64,000 nucleotides of DNA from Actinomycetes bacterium (GTDB lineage Bacteria > Actinomycetota > Coriobacteriia > Coriobacteriales > Atopobiaceae), in contig JAKPQM010000084.1 of NCBI GenBank assembly GCA_029546925.1, forward strand, positions 1 to 64,000. Reading direction: 5' to 3'. Made by a program: the position numbers and the translations under genes. Below are positions 26,851-35,513 of the stretch, in pieces (positions within the stretch are counted from its first letter, which is position 1; every line of letters begins with the position of its first letter). Under the pieces are notes generated by a model. That model ran no database searches and was not told the origin of the DNA. It was given only the letters and a program-made list of their open reading frames with translations.

Positions 26851-27792
26851 CTATTCCTCGGCGGGGCCGGGGATGCAGCCGGGAACGGTGGTGGAGAAGG
26901 GCTTGCGCTGGGTGTTGAGCAGAGCACCGCCGTTGACGTCCACCGTGGCACCGTTCATGAAGTCGGACGCGCTCGTGCAGAGCACGTAGACCATGAGGGC
27001 GACTTGGTCGGGGTTGAATGCCAGGGGAACCGGAGATGCCTCGCGCATGGCCAGCTTGAGGGCGTCGTACTCCTCACCGTAGACGCTGCTGTTGGCACGT
27101 CCCTCGAAGAAGACGCCGCGGGAGAGCATGCCGCCGGGAGCCACGCAGTTCACGTTGATGCCGTACTGCATCAGCTCGGCTGCGGCGCCGACGGTGAGGG
27201 CGCAGACGCCTGCCTTCGCGGCCTGGTAGTAGGTGTTCATGCCCACGCCGCGCGGGCCCTCGCCCAGATGCGCAGCCGAGGAGATGAAGACGATCTTGCC
27301 CTTGGTCTTGTTGGCCACCATGTTGCGGGCGACGGCCTGACCCATGAAGTAGGATCCCTTGAGGTCGACGTCGAGGACGCGGTCGTAGGTGGCCTCGGTC
27401 ACGTCGAGGTAGGCCTGCTCATCCCAGCCGGCAGCAGAGGTGACGAGGATGTCGACGTTGCCGAAGGTCTCGACGGCGAAGTCGACAGCGGCATAGCATG
27501 CCTCGACGGAGCTTACATCGGTAGAGATGAACGCCGCCTCGTAACCGCGCTCCTTGAGCGTCTCGGCGGCCGCGTTGCCGCGCTCGGGGTTGCGACTCGC
27601 AATGACAACCCTGGCACCTGCCTCGGCGAGGCGGTTGGCCACGTTGAAGCCGAGGCCGGTAGCCCCGCCGGTCACGATGGCAACCTTACCGGTTAGGTTG
27701 GTGAGCGCGTCCGCGAGCGGGGCGCATCTGTCGATGGTGCCGAACGCCATCGTCTCGGGATCGGGCATCTGACGTGCGGAATTGTCTGCCAT
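26851..27792 (-). CDS. Short-chain dehydrogenase/reductase (1)
   Basis: A 313-residue classical SDR. The cofactor motif is TGGATGLG (41-48), the catalytic Ser is at 171-172 (FISSAA) and the pair is Tyr189/Lys193 (YYQAAK); NVNCVAPGGM follows. An N-terminal extension of about 34 residues and a C-terminal tail are longer than usual. It is closely related to the SDR at 35797-36699, including the extension and VNCVAPGGM, so the two are paralogues. It lies 47 bases upstream of the PanB-like gene on the same strand. Substrate unknown; a secondary alcohol or ketone intermediate of the local pathway is likely. Confidence 0.9.
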   Translation of the reverse strand: MADNSARQMPDPETMAFGTIDRCAPLADALTNLTGKVAIVTGGATGLGFNVANRLAEAGARVVIASRNPERGNAAAETLKERGYEAAFISTDVSSVEACYAAVDFAVETFGNVDILVTSAAGWDEQAYLDVTEATYDRVLDVDLKGSYFMGQAVARNMVANKTKGKIVFISSAAHLGEGPRGVGMNTYYQAAKAGVCALTVGAAAELMQYGINVNCVAPGGMLSRGVFFEGRANSSVYGEEYDALKLAMREASPVPLAFNPDQVALMVYVLCTSASDFMNGATVDVNGGALLNTQRKPFSTTVPGCIPGPAEE

Positions 27793-27875
27793 GGAACCCT
27801 CCTTCGTGTAGATCTTCTGCGGTCAGCCTGATGGCTTGGTCAGAAGATATCCGCGCGCGGAAGGCCATGCACTAA

Positions 27876-28718
27876 TCACGATTGCGTAGACGAGGTGCGC
27901 TTCCTGCCCTGAACGGTCGATTCCTGGAGCTTGGCAAGAAGCTCGCCCTGGCTACTCACGCCGAGCTTGGCATGGATGTTCGAAACGTGCTTGTAGACGG
28001 TGCGCCGCGAGATGCGCAGCTTCTCCGAGATGGACTTGGGCGATTCGCCGCGCATGAGCATCGTGCAGATCTGCCGCTCACGTTCGGTAAGCGGGATGCC
28101 GCTCGCCATAAGGCCGATGGTGTCGCCGGCGGTAGAGGGTGGATTGCCGAACATCTTGCGGCACATGTTGTCCAGATGGGTGGAGACGAGCGAGAGCGTG
28201 GCCCGCTCGTCCGCCGTGAAGGTGACGGGGCGCGTACGGTCGATGCAGAAGAGCACGCGGGCCCTGCCCCTGCTGTCACAGAGCTTGAATCCCGTGCTGT
28301 ACGTGAGGCCGAGCCTCGACACATGGTCTCGGTAAAACTGCGTGTCGTGGGGTTCTCGGGACCAGTCCATCACCTTGATTTCCTGTCTCGACACCCTCAT
28401 CCCCTGCTCGATGCCCTCGTCATCAGATATGACGCTCTCCCGGGCTTTGTCCCGCAAGCGCTTTATGGCAGAGTAGCGGTTCTGATCCACACCGCTGTAG
28501 TACTCGTGGTACTCCTTGGTGATCTTCTTGCTCACACCCAGAAGATGCTCGTCGAACACGCAGCCGTCCTCATCGAACAGATACACGCGGCCTTGGTCGA
28601 AGGAGACCACCTTGCGGAGCCGGTTGAGGGCATTCACGCAAAATGGGATAAGATCGTCGTATGCGCCAACCTGTAGGAGATACTCGTTGAGCTTGTCCCA
28701 CTGCGCTTGCGATGGCAT
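27876..28718 (-). CDS. LuxR-type transcriptional regulator (1)
   Basis: A 280-residue regulator with an N-terminal sensory domain of about 190 residues and a C-terminal LuxR helix-turn-helix: LTERERQICTMLMRGESPKS, then RISRRTVYKHVSNIHAKLGV. The sensory part has no receiver Asp or autoinducer-binding signature and is shared with three other regulators in this window. The start at 28718 follows GGCGAGGGAC. It is upstream of and divergent in spacing from SDR 1 (83-base gap, same strand), so it probably controls the SDR-PanB-MFS genes. Part of its HTH coding sequence is nearly identical to LuxR 3. Confidence 0.9.
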   Translation of the reverse strand: MPSQAQWDKLNEYLLQVGAYDDLIPFCVNALNRLRKVVSFDQGRVYLFDEDGCVFDEHLLGVSKKITKEYHEYYSGVDQNRYSAIKRLRDKARESVISDDEGIEQGMRVSRQEIKVMDWSREPHDTQFYRDHVSRLGLTYSTGFKLCDSRGRARVLFCIDRTRPVTFTADERATLSLVSTHLDNMCRKMFGNPPSTAGDTIGLMASGIPLTERERQICTMLMRGESPKSISEKLRISRRTVYKHVSNIHAKLGVSSQGELLAKLQESTVQGRKRTSSTQS

Positions 28719-29498
28719 GTCCCTCGCCTTTCCCCGAATCTCGGTAACCCATGCATAGCATAATCGGCGGAAAGCGCAATAAGCAAACGTGAGCAGGATC
28801 AGAAGAGCGTGCGCCCCTCCATCGCCGCTAGGGCGAGCGTCGTGCACATCGATGACGCCTCGGCACACAGGTCGGCGGAGAGCTAGCACTCGCGACGACG
28901 CACTTGGACAATTCTGCTGTGCATGCGGGCCAAAGGCATGGGAAATTCATATCGTTCCAGCAGCTATCTGCTCGGAGCATTCGTGGATCTGGAAAACGGC
29001 GTCGCTTCAAGCCCATCCATACTTGTCTTCGTCGAACTTACTCGCATCATACACCCACTTGGTATCGGGAATGGAACATTGCGGGCGCTTCCTGCGCGGC
29101 TCCAACGACTTGCGGAGCGACCGCGTAGCATGTGTCATGCGACAGTGCGGCCTACCACGTTTTCGGTATCATGCTCCGTGGAATGAAAGCGAACCTCAAT
29201 CGCAATGGCGAGGAATACTTCCAATAGGATGTCATCATCTAATCTGCAGTGAAACAGGGCACCGCTCCAAGAGCACAGATATCTCGAAGCGTTCGCGGAG
29301 ACATGGGCGCAGGTTGTGTCGGACAAACGGCGTGCTATGAGCTTGTCGGCGCTCATGTCGGGCTCCCCACGAAAGCATCGGAATCGCTTGGAACCCGTAT
29401 CGGAACCATGAAAACATGCTCAACTGGATTTCATCTAGAGAGATACCCGATGATTCCACAAAGAGTATAGTTTGCTGACACAAAGGGGGTGCAACGCA
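28719..29498. other. 780-base spacer without a gene
   Basis: It lies between two divergently transcribed LuxR genes. ORFs here have improbable composition and no family motif. The right end has a possible -10 TATAGT at 29466-29471 for the plus-strand LuxR gene. The middle is less GC-rich than its neighbours and may be decayed sequence. Confidence 0.5.
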
Positions 29499-30302
29499 AT
29501 GAAGGTTATCGAAATCGACAGCATCGAAAACATCCCTTGGGCCAAGATCAACGCCCTGCTCCTCGCATGCGGCGGCGAGCGCGAGCCCAAGAGGCTCATC
29601 GAGACCTTCATGCGCGAGATCGCAGGCATCGTGCCCTTCGACTCCGCCCGTGCCTTCCTCACCAACGGCGAGGGCACCGTGGAGGGCATCGTCTCGCTCG
29701 GCATCGCCGAGAAGTGGAACAAGAGCTACCGCAGCTACTTCTCCTTCGTGCGCGGTGGACGCTATTCCATGGTCGAGGACGGCCCTTCGATCGCAGACAT
29801 GGGCATGAAATTCGCTGCGGCACCCGATACTGCGGATTGCTTCCTCTACGACTGGTCGCAAGGATTCGACGATCAGGGCTTCCAACAGGACTATCTCGAA
29901 CCGCAAGGCATCGTGTACGTGCTGGGCTGCAACCTCTTTGATGCGCACGAAAGGCACTGGTGCACCGTCATGTTCGAACGGGGCAGGCTCGGAGCCTTCG
30001 ATCGGCGCGATCTCGCAACCTTCGCGCTGCTTGCAGCCCATCTGGGCAACATGGTGAAGGGCCTCTTCACCATCCCGCGCAAGGAATGGGCGCCTATCGA
30101 GGGCATCAAGCTCACGCCGCGCGAGCGCGAGGTGGCCCTGCTTATCCTACGCGGCCTCACGGCCCCCGCCATCGAGAAGCGCCTCGTCATCAGCAGGCGC
30201 ACGGTCTACCGCCACATCGCAGGACTCCACAAGAAGCTCGACGTGCACACGTACGCCGAGCTTATGCTCGCTCTCGAAGCCATTGAGGACGAGCTGCGCT
30301 GA
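29499..30302 (+). CDS. LuxR-type transcriptional regulator (2)
   Basis: A 267-residue regulator with an N-terminal sensory domain and C-terminal HTH (LTPREREVALLILRGLTAPA, then ISRRTVYRHIAGLHKKLDV). It is more diverged from LuxR 1 and 3, which resemble each other. The start at 29499 follows AAAGGGGGTGCAACGCA; the upstream in-frame ATG at 29472 has no ribosome site. It converges with the DapB-like dehydrogenase gene, with a shared hairpin between them, and may regulate that gene or the divergent hydrolase. Confidence 0.9.
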   Translation: MKVIEIDSIENIPWAKINALLLACGGEREPKRLIETFMREIAGIVPFDSARAFLTNGEGTVEGIVSLGIAEKWNKSYRSYFSFVRGGRYSMVEDGPSIADMGMKFAAAPDTADCFLYDWSQGFDDQGFQQDYLEPQGIVYVLGCNLFDAHERHWCTVMFERGRLGAFDRRDLATFALLAAHLGNMVKGLFTIPRKEWAPIEGIKLTPREREVALLILRGLTAPAIEKRLVISRRTVYRHIAGLHKKLDVHTYAELMLALEAIEDELR

Positions 30303-30308
30303 GAGCGC

Positions 30309-30338
30309 GAGGCTGGCCCCACGAAGGAGGCCGGCCTC
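30309..30338. terminator. Hairpin between convergent LuxR 2 and DapB-like genes
   Basis: GAGGCTGGCC (30309-30318) pairs with GGCCGGCCTC (30329-30338) with one G-T pair. It lies in the 58-base convergent gap and can act on both strands. No T-run. Confidence 0.5.
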
Positions 30339-30360
30339 GGGATCGAGGTGTCTTCGGTCG

Positions 30361-31497
30361 CTACCTCTTGACGGCGCAGACCTTGTGGGCGAAGGAAGTC
30401 ATGTCGCTGCGGAAGACCGCAGAGGGCTTGGGCATGGCGATATCGTGCACGGTAACGATACCGGGCTTGGCAGCGACGACTTCGGGGATGGCGTTCATGA
30501 GGCGCATACCGGTGAGCACGTAGCCCTCGTAGGAGAGCTCCTCGGGATGCTCGGGCACCGAGACGTTCATGTCGGCTTGGAGGTTGGGGTCGCCCTCCAC
30601 GGTCACGCGGATCTGACCCACGCGGTCGGTCATGGGCCAGTCGGGCTCAATGCCCTGTTCCATGCGATTGACGTGCTCGAGCACGATGGCCTCGCGGCCG
30701 TTGATGTAGCCGCTCGTGCGCATGCGGATGGCTGCGACCTCGCCCGGCTCGATGGTGCCCCAGCCCACGGGGATGACGTGATCGGTAGTGCGCTTTTCGT
30801 AGGTGGACTCCATGCGCTCGATCTCATAGCCAAGATAATTGGCGATGTGGCGTACCGTGATACCCCAGATCATGTCGAGCATGCTCGGATCCTCGAACAT
30901 GCACGTATACTCCATCGGCTCGCCAAAGCCGTACGGCAACGACAGCTCCTGCTTCACAGGCGCCGTGCTGTAGTTGTACATCTCGGAGATGGTGAGGCGC
31001 TTGATGGTGTTGGAGCAAGACGCGAGCAGGAAAGCCTGCGACTCGGCGTAGCCCGGCTCTTGGCCGTTCATGTAGATGGAGGCCCCGCCGGCCTCGCCTG
31101 CGGCTTGCATGGCGGCCACGAACTCGGGGCTCACGGCACCCTTGGGCCAGAGCAGGTCGCCCACGGAGGGGGTCACCACGTTGATGCCGCGCGTGAGCAG
31201 CTTGGCGTACCACTCGCCGTTGACCGCCATCGCGGCGCGCGGGTCGCGCACGTTGATGACCATAATGGCGCAGTCGGGCGCTAATGCGAAGATATCCTCC
31301 TCGTCGCCGGTGATGGTGATGCCGCAGGGCTCATAGCCGTCGAGCAAGCCCGCATCGGTGCCGATGAGATGGCCGGCCGTCTCCTTGTGAGCCCACACGC
31401 CCACGAGCTCCATGTCTTCCCTGCCTTGGATGCAGCGGCACACGATACCGCCGATGTTGCCGGTGCCGATGACGACGACACGCAGTTTCTCTGCCAT
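30361..31497 (-). CDS. DapB-like NAD(P)-dependent dehydrogenase
   Basis: A 378-residue oxidoreductase with an N-terminal Rossmann domain (VVVIGTGNIGG, residues 7-17) and the dihydrodipicolinate-reductase-like fold seen in 2,4-diaminopentanoate dehydrogenase and related amine or amino-acid dehydrogenases. It is over 100 residues longer than true DapB and lacks its KxxK-type substrate motif, so it is not assigned to lysine synthesis. The start at 31497 follows GAGAGGGGATTTCACC. It is divergent from the alpha/beta hydrolase across 258 bases. A role in oxidising or reductively aminating a pathway intermediate is inference. Confidence 0.75.
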   Translation of the reverse strand: MAEKLRVVVIGTGNIGGIVCRCIQGREDMELVGVWAHKETAGHLIGTDAGLLDGYEPCGITITGDEEDIFALAPDCAIMVINVRDPRAAMAVNGEWYAKLLTRGINVVTPSVGDLLWPKGAVSPEFVAAMQAAGEAGGASIYMNGQEPGYAESQAFLLASCSNTIKRLTISEMYNYSTAPVKQELSLPYGFGEPMEYTCMFEDPSMLDMIWGITVRHIANYLGYEIERMESTYEKRTTDHVIPVGWGTIEPGEVAAIRMRTSGYINGREAIVLEHVNRMEQGIEPDWPMTDRVGQIRVTVEGDPNLQADMNVSVPEHPEELSYEGYVLTGMRLMNAIPEVVAAKPGIVTVHDIAMPKPSAVFRSDMTSFAHKVCAVKR

Positions 31498-31755
31498 GGT
31501 GAAATCCCCTCTCACGTAGTGGATGGCGGCGTACCGCCGCTGCTTGGCTCCATCATGGAGAGGAGCACGGTCTCTCGTTAATGGTCAAAGTTAACCAATT
31601 GAGCGGAAATCCATGCGTGTGGGCACGAAAGGAGTGCCGAGGGCATAGCTGCCTACATAACAGTTGGTATTGCCCGTGCGACGTGCTGCGGGATATGGTG
31701 CGCACAGGTCGATCAGACTGCGTAAACCCCGAGGAACCATACAAAGGAGAGAGCC

Positions 31756-32547
31756 ATGAGCACGAGCGAGAGCACCCCCGCCTTCGCCATCTACGAGCCC
31801 CACACCATCGACCTCGCACCCGGCAGCGCAACCTTCGTGCTCGTCCCCGGCGCCGGCCACGGCGCTTGGTGCTACGACTTCGTCAAGAAGATCCTTGAGG
31901 ATGCCGGCCAAGAGGTGCACGCCCTCTGTCTGCCCGGTGTAGGCGAACGCGCAGCCGAGCTCACTGTGGAGACCGGCCATGAGGACCACGTGCGCTCCGT
32001 CGTGGACTACATCGTCGAGCACGACCTCGCTGACGTTATCCTCGTGGGCCACAGCTACGGCGGCACCGTCATCACCGGCACGGCCGACCGCGTGGCCGAG
32101 CGCATCAAGCGCATGGTCTACCTCGACGCCGTCCACCCGTCCGATGGCCAGAACATGCCCGAGGCCCAGCCGCTCCTTGCCTACACCCCCGTGGTCGCCA
32201 ATGCCTACGACAACAACGGCGTCATGTGCAACATGTTTGATCTCGAGGAGACCGTCGAGTTCCTCGGCCTCCTCGACGGGGACCAGGCCGCCTTCGCGCG
32301 CACACGCCTCACACCGCACCCCTGGAAGTCGTTTACCGACCATCTGCACCTCACGAACCCCGAGGCGCTCGCAGCCATCCCCAAGACCGACATCTACACC
32401 GACACCACCATCGGCGGCCTGCTCGCCACCGGGTTCGCCACCGTCGAGGAAGCTCAGAACTCGCTGGTCATTGCATCGGGTCACGACCTCATGATCATCG
32501 AGCCCGAACTCACGGCCAACATGCTCCTCTACGTAGCGACGCTCTAG
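31756..32547 (+). CDS. Alpha/beta hydrolase (methylesterase/hydroxynitrile-lyase-like)
   Basis: A 263-residue hydrolase. The oxyanion block is VLVPGAGHGAWCY, the nucleophile is Ser100 in VGHSYGG, and the C-terminal SGHDLMIIEPELTANML holds the catalytic His in the pattern of plant methylesterase/salicylate-binding-protein-like enzymes. Likely reactions are hydrolysis of a small ester or C-C/C-N cleavage of a plant-type compound. The start follows AAAGGAGAGAGCC. It is the only plus-strand enzyme of the accessory region, converges with LuxR 3 and diverges from the DapB-like gene. Confidence 0.88.
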   Translation: MSTSESTPAFAIYEPHTIDLAPGSATFVLVPGAGHGAWCYDFVKKILEDAGQEVHALCLPGVGERAAELTVETGHEDHVRSVVDYIVEHDLADVILVGHSYGGTVITGTADRVAERIKRMVYLDAVHPSDGQNMPEAQPLLAYTPVVANAYDNNGVMCNMFDLEETVEFLGLLDGDQAAFARTRLTPHPWKSFTDHLHLTNPEALAAIPKTDIYTDTTIGGLLATGFATVEEAQNSLVIASGHDLMIIEPELTANMLLYVATL

Positions 32548-32565
32548 CGGCTCTTCGCAACACCG

Positions 32566-32596
32566 GGGGCCGGATGGCGCACTGCTATCAGGCCCC
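32566..32596 (+). terminator. Hairpin after the alpha/beta hydrolase
   Basis: GGGGCC at 32566-32571 pairs with GGCCCC at 32591-32596, with further GAT/ATC pairing inward, then TTCCCT. It lies 19 bases past the stop codon and can serve both convergent genes. Confidence 0.55.
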
Positions 32597-32623
32597 TTCC
32601 CTATGGCGCCGGAGCGCAGTTGA

Positions 32624-33421
32624 TCAGCTCCGCTGCGTGGCGGCGCCCAACTTGCTCACGAGTTCGAGCTGGCTCGTCACGCCGAGCTTGGCATGGATGT
32701 TCGAAACGTGCTTGTAGACGGTCGCCCGCGAGATGCCGAGCTTCTCGGCGATGCGCTTGGGCGACATGCCCGCGAGCAGGAGCTTCGAGATGTCGAGCTC
32801 GCGCGCGGTGAGGCCGAAGCCGCCCTGCTCGAGCGCGATGGTATCGCCGTGCGCGGATGGCGGCATCACGAAGAAGTTGCGGAAGAGGTTGTCGAGATGA
32901 TGGTTGAGGAGGCTCAGCATCTCGCGCTCCCCTGCAGTGAAGGGCCCCGACTCCTCGGTACGGTCGAAGGAGAAGAGAGCCCGCGCGAGGTCGTCAAGAT
33001 CGAAGAGGGCGATGCCCGTGGAGTAGCGAATCCCCAGCTGGGAGATATACTCGCGATAGAAGCGCGTGTCGTGGGACTCCTTCTCCCAGTCCTTCACGAA
33101 TATACGGTAGGGCGAGTGGCTCGCATCGCGCTTGATGATCTCCCGGCGCACCTGGGCCAAGCGAGTCATCGAATATGCGCCGCCGTCTGACTCCCCGTAA
33201 ATCTCATGGTACAGACGCACCTTATTGCGCGTAACGCCCTCGAGATGCTCGTCGAACACCTTGGCGGAGTCGTCGAGGAAGAAGATGCTGCCACGGTCGA
33301 AGGGAACGAGCTTCCTGATCTCGCGGAGGGAGAGGATGCAAAACTCGTACGAGTCACGCACCGAACCGCAGGCGAGCGCGGCGGCATCGACGGATCTCAG
33401 TTGTTCGAGCGTCAGCGCCAT
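32624..33421 (-). CDS. LuxR-type transcriptional regulator (3)
   Basis: A 265-residue regulator with the same plan as LuxR 1: sensory domain (PFDRGSIFFLDDSAKVFDEHLEG matches VFDEHLLGV in LuxR 1), then HTH LTARELDISKLLLAGMSPKR and SRATVYKHVSNIHAKLGV. About 40 bases coding for the recognition helix end are nearly identical between this gene and LuxR 1, pointing to recent duplication or gene conversion. It lies downstream of the SDR 2 gene, separated by a family A palindrome, and converges with the hydrolase gene. Probable local regulator. Confidence 0.9.
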   Translation of the reverse strand: MALTLEQLRSVDAAALACGSVRDSYEFCILSLREIRKLVPFDRGSIFFLDDSAKVFDEHLEGVTRNKVRLYHEIYGESDGGAYSMTRLAQVRREIIKRDASHSPYRIFVKDWEKESHDTRFYREYISQLGIRYSTGIALFDLDDLARALFSFDRTEESGPFTAGEREMLSLLNHHLDNLFRNFFVMPPSAHGDTIALEQGGFGLTARELDISKLLLAGMSPKRIAEKLGISRATVYKHVSNIHAKLGVTSQLELVSKLGAATQRS

Positions 33422-33463
33422 GGCGAACCCCTCTGGTGCGGAACAATGGGAGAAGGGCGATTA

Positions 33464-33534
33464 CCATACACTTTAAACGTCCAACTGGGGTTCTTTCCAG
33501 AAGAAACCCCAGTTGGGCCGGATTAGTGTATGTT
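33464..33534. repeat. Palindromic element, family A copy 2
   Basis: The ends are CCATACACTTTAAA and GTGTATGTTG. The centre is the cleanest inner palindrome of the family: CCAACTGGGGTT and AACCCCAGTTGG are exact complements. It lies 21 bases beyond the stop codon of SDR 2. Confidence 0.9.
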
Positions 33535-33555
33535 GATCGCGGGCAATCTGCGCTA

Positions 33556-34401
33556 TTACGTGAGCTCCATGCCCAGCATATCGGGTAGCTGGCCGGTGAG
33601 CGTTGCAGCCTCGAGGCCCCAGTCTACGATGAGGCAGTGGCCCGAGACGTACTCGGCGAGGTCGCTGCCCAGATAGAGACAGGCCTTACCCATGACGGAC
33701 GGGTCGGCGATGGGCTTGCTGTTTCCCACACTGGCCTCGAACTGCTTCCTGGCGCCCGGCATGGCCTCGTAGAACTCGGTCATGAAGCGCGACCCCGTTG
33801 AGCAGGGCAGCACCGCGTTGATACGCACATCGCGCGCTGCGAGCTCGGCGGTCTTGGAGGCCACGAGGAAGTTCATCGCACGTTTGGCCAGTATATATGC
33901 CATGTTGCCGCCCGCATCGTCCATGTCGAGATCGTGAATAGCGTCGATGGTGGCGTCCCAGCCGTCCGCCTCCACGATGTCGCGGTACTCGTCGATGAGC
34001 TCCTCCTTGGCCCAGCGCACGCCCGCTGTGGAAGTGACGAAGGTGATCGATCCACCCGGCACCACGCGCTCGGCGAGGTAGGTGTCGAGCAGGTACTTGT
34101 TGGCGACGAAGTCGATGATGAAGGTGTCGACGTAGCCGTTCTTGACGCCCGAGACGCCCGCCACGCCGAAGAAGCGGTCGATCTTGGCCGGCAGCTGAGC
34201 GAAGGCCCCGTCGATGGAGTCGCGCGAGACTTGGTCGAGCTTGACCCAGTCCGTCTGCCCCTCGATCGCTGCCTCTCCCCTGCTGGCGGTCCAGACCTCG
34301 GCCCCGCAGCCCACGAGCATCTCCGCCAGCGCGCGGCCCATGCCCGAGCTCGCGCCCGTGGCCACGCACACCTTGCCTGCATAACCCAGATAATCGGTCA
34401 T
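33556..34401 (-). CDS. Short-chain dehydrogenase/reductase (2), 3-alpha-HSD/carbonyl-reductase-like
   Basis: A 281-residue SDR with TGASSGMG (15-22), Ser124 (TSTAG) and Tyr169/Lys173 (YILAK). A 35-40 residue helical insertion between the Ser and Tyr blocks, then MAYILAKRAMNFLV and RINAVLPCSTGS, recalls 3-alpha-hydroxysteroid dehydrogenase/carbonyl reductase of Comamonas, where a similar insertion precedes YAGSK. The substrate could be a steroid-like or other bulky ketone, but this is not proven. It lies 93 bases after PanB-like gene 2, with two hairpins between them. Confidence 0.88.
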   Translation of the reverse strand: MTDYLGYAGKVCVATGASSGMGRALAEMLVGCGAEVWTASRGEAAIEGQTDWVKLDQVSRDSIDGAFAQLPAKIDRFFGVAGVSGVKNGYVDTFIIDFVANKYLLDTYLAERVVPGGSITFVTSTAGVRWAKEELIDEYRDIVEADGWDATIDAIHDLDMDDAGGNMAYILAKRAMNFLVASKTAELAARDVRINAVLPCSTGSRFMTEFYEAMPGARKQFEASVGNSKPIADPSVMGKACLYLGSDLAEYVSGHCLIVDWGLEAATLTGQLPDMLGMELT

Positions 34402-34418
34402 GTTCGCTCCTTATAGGA

Positions 34419-34482
34419 AGGGCGGCGCACGTCACCGCACGCCGCCCTGGATTGGGACAAAAACCAGCGGGCCTTTTGTCCC
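34419..34482. terminator. Two hairpins between PanB-like gene 2 and SDR 2
   Basis: First hairpin: AGGGCGGCG (34419-34427) with CGCCGCCCT (34440-34448). Second: GGGACAAAA (34454-34462) with TTTTGTCCC (34474-34482). Both are exact 9-bp stems following the PanB-like stop on the minus strand, and could reduce read-through into SDR 2. Confidence 0.6.
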
Positions 34483-34494
34483 ACCGTCGATGTG

Positions 34495-35376
34495 TTAGCC
34501 CTCGAAGGCGTCCATCATGGTGTTGAACTTCTCGAGTTCCTCGGGATCCATGTGGTAGCCGTGCTTGTCCTCGGGGTAGTCGCCCTCGCGCACGTCCTCG
34601 AGCCAGCCCATGTAGGCCTCGCACAGGAACGGCAGCAGCGCGGCGTAGCTCTTGGAGTGGGACGCCGGCTTGGGCATGACGCCGAAAGTATCCATGTCGA
34701 CCATCTCGGAGCCGTCGCATGCGGCACCGCCGGCGATGGATACCACGGGCACGCGGAGTTTCTCGGCGATGGCCTGGGAGACCTCCATGGGCGTGAGCTC
34801 GATGGTCATGCCGCCCATACCGTTCTCCTGGTACTCATAACCCCATTTGAAGATCTTGAAGGCGTCCTCGGCGGTCTTGCCGACGCGCTTGTAGCCGGTG
34901 GCGTTGGTCTGCCAGCCGGAGATGGCGCCGATATGGCCGTAGGTCGGGACGTAGTTGTCGCTCATGAACTTGAGAACGTCGTTGGTGACACCCATGGGAA
35001 GCATGGAGTCGGCACCGTGGAACACGAGCTCGGCGCCGTTCTTCACGGCGTCGACCTTGTCGGCGTACATGGAGATGGGCATGTAGAAGTTGATGTGGAT
35101 GATCTTGCAGTACTCGCGGAACTTCTTGATGGTGAGACGGGAGCCGATCTTGTCCTCTTCGGCGGTGGTGCCGGTGCGGGTGGAGATCATGTGCGGGATG
35201 CGGCAGATGTCGCAGCCCACCATCTCGGCTGCCAGCGCGAAGAAGGGGCCGAGCTCTGCGGGGCACATCTGGACGATCTTCTCGCCCTTGTCCTTCATCT
35301 TCTGCAGGTAATCGAGGTTCTTGCGGGATTTCGAAACGGTTGACATCTTGATGTCGGCATGCTCGTTGTCGGCCAT
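34495..35376 (-). CDS. PanB-family paralogue with altered active site (2)
   Basis: A 293-residue relative of the product of 25928-26803: KMKDKGEKIVQ, YGHIGAISGWQTNATGYKRV, VGKTAEDAFKI, TIELTPMEVSQAIAEKLRVP and KHGYHMDPEELEKFN align closely. The family catalytic Glu is Glu193 and the conserved His is His148. As in paralogue 1, the positions of PanB's metal ligands are non-acidic (ICRIPHM, IHINFYM, MLPMGVT). The start at 35376 follows AAAGGAACCGCC. It is flanked by a 71-residue protein upstream and SDR 2 downstream on the same strand, so a PanB-like/SDR pairing occurs twice in this region. Confidence 0.85.
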   Translation of the reverse strand: MADNEHADIKMSTVSKSRKNLDYLQKMKDKGEKIVQMCPAELGPFFALAAEMVGCDICRIPHMISTRTGTTAEEDKIGSRLTIKKFREYCKIIHINFYMPISMYADKVDAVKNGAELVFHGADSMLPMGVTNDVLKFMSDNYVPTYGHIGAISGWQTNATGYKRVGKTAEDAFKIFKWGYEYQENGMGGMTIELTPMEVSQAIAEKLRVPVVSIAGGAACDGSEMVDMDTFGVMPKPASHSKSYAALLPFLCEAYMGWLEDVREGDYPEDKHGYHMDPEELEKFNTMMDAFEG

Positions 35377-35410
35377 GGCGGTTCCTTTCTGGTTGAGATG
35401 AGCGTGATGA

Positions 35411-35465
35411 GGGGACACCTGTCGTGACATGACAGCGTGACAAACGACCTGTCCCCTTGTCACGC
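35411..35465. repeat. Hairpin of the GCGTGACA/CCTGTCCCC type, copy 1
   Basis: AGGGGACA pairs with TGTCCCCT (35410-35417 with 35450-35457), and an alternative stem GCGTGACA (35435-35442) with TGTCACGC (35458-35465) overlaps it. The same motifs recur at 51134-51188. It lies 48 bases after the stop of the small gene. Confidence 0.7.
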
Positions 35466-35513
35466 GCTGGTAGAGGTGAGCGTGATGGGAGCGTTTCGAT
35501 CGCTTGTCGCGCC

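Noticed and set aside
28789-29340. 183-codon plus-strand ORF in the spacer between two LuxR genes
   Set aside because: Composition is unlike a protein, there is no ribosome site and no family motif; treated as non-coding.
30361-31497. True DapB (lysine synthesis)
   Set aside because: It is over 100 residues too long, lacks the DapB substrate-binding motif, and sits in a catabolic context with no other lysine genes.
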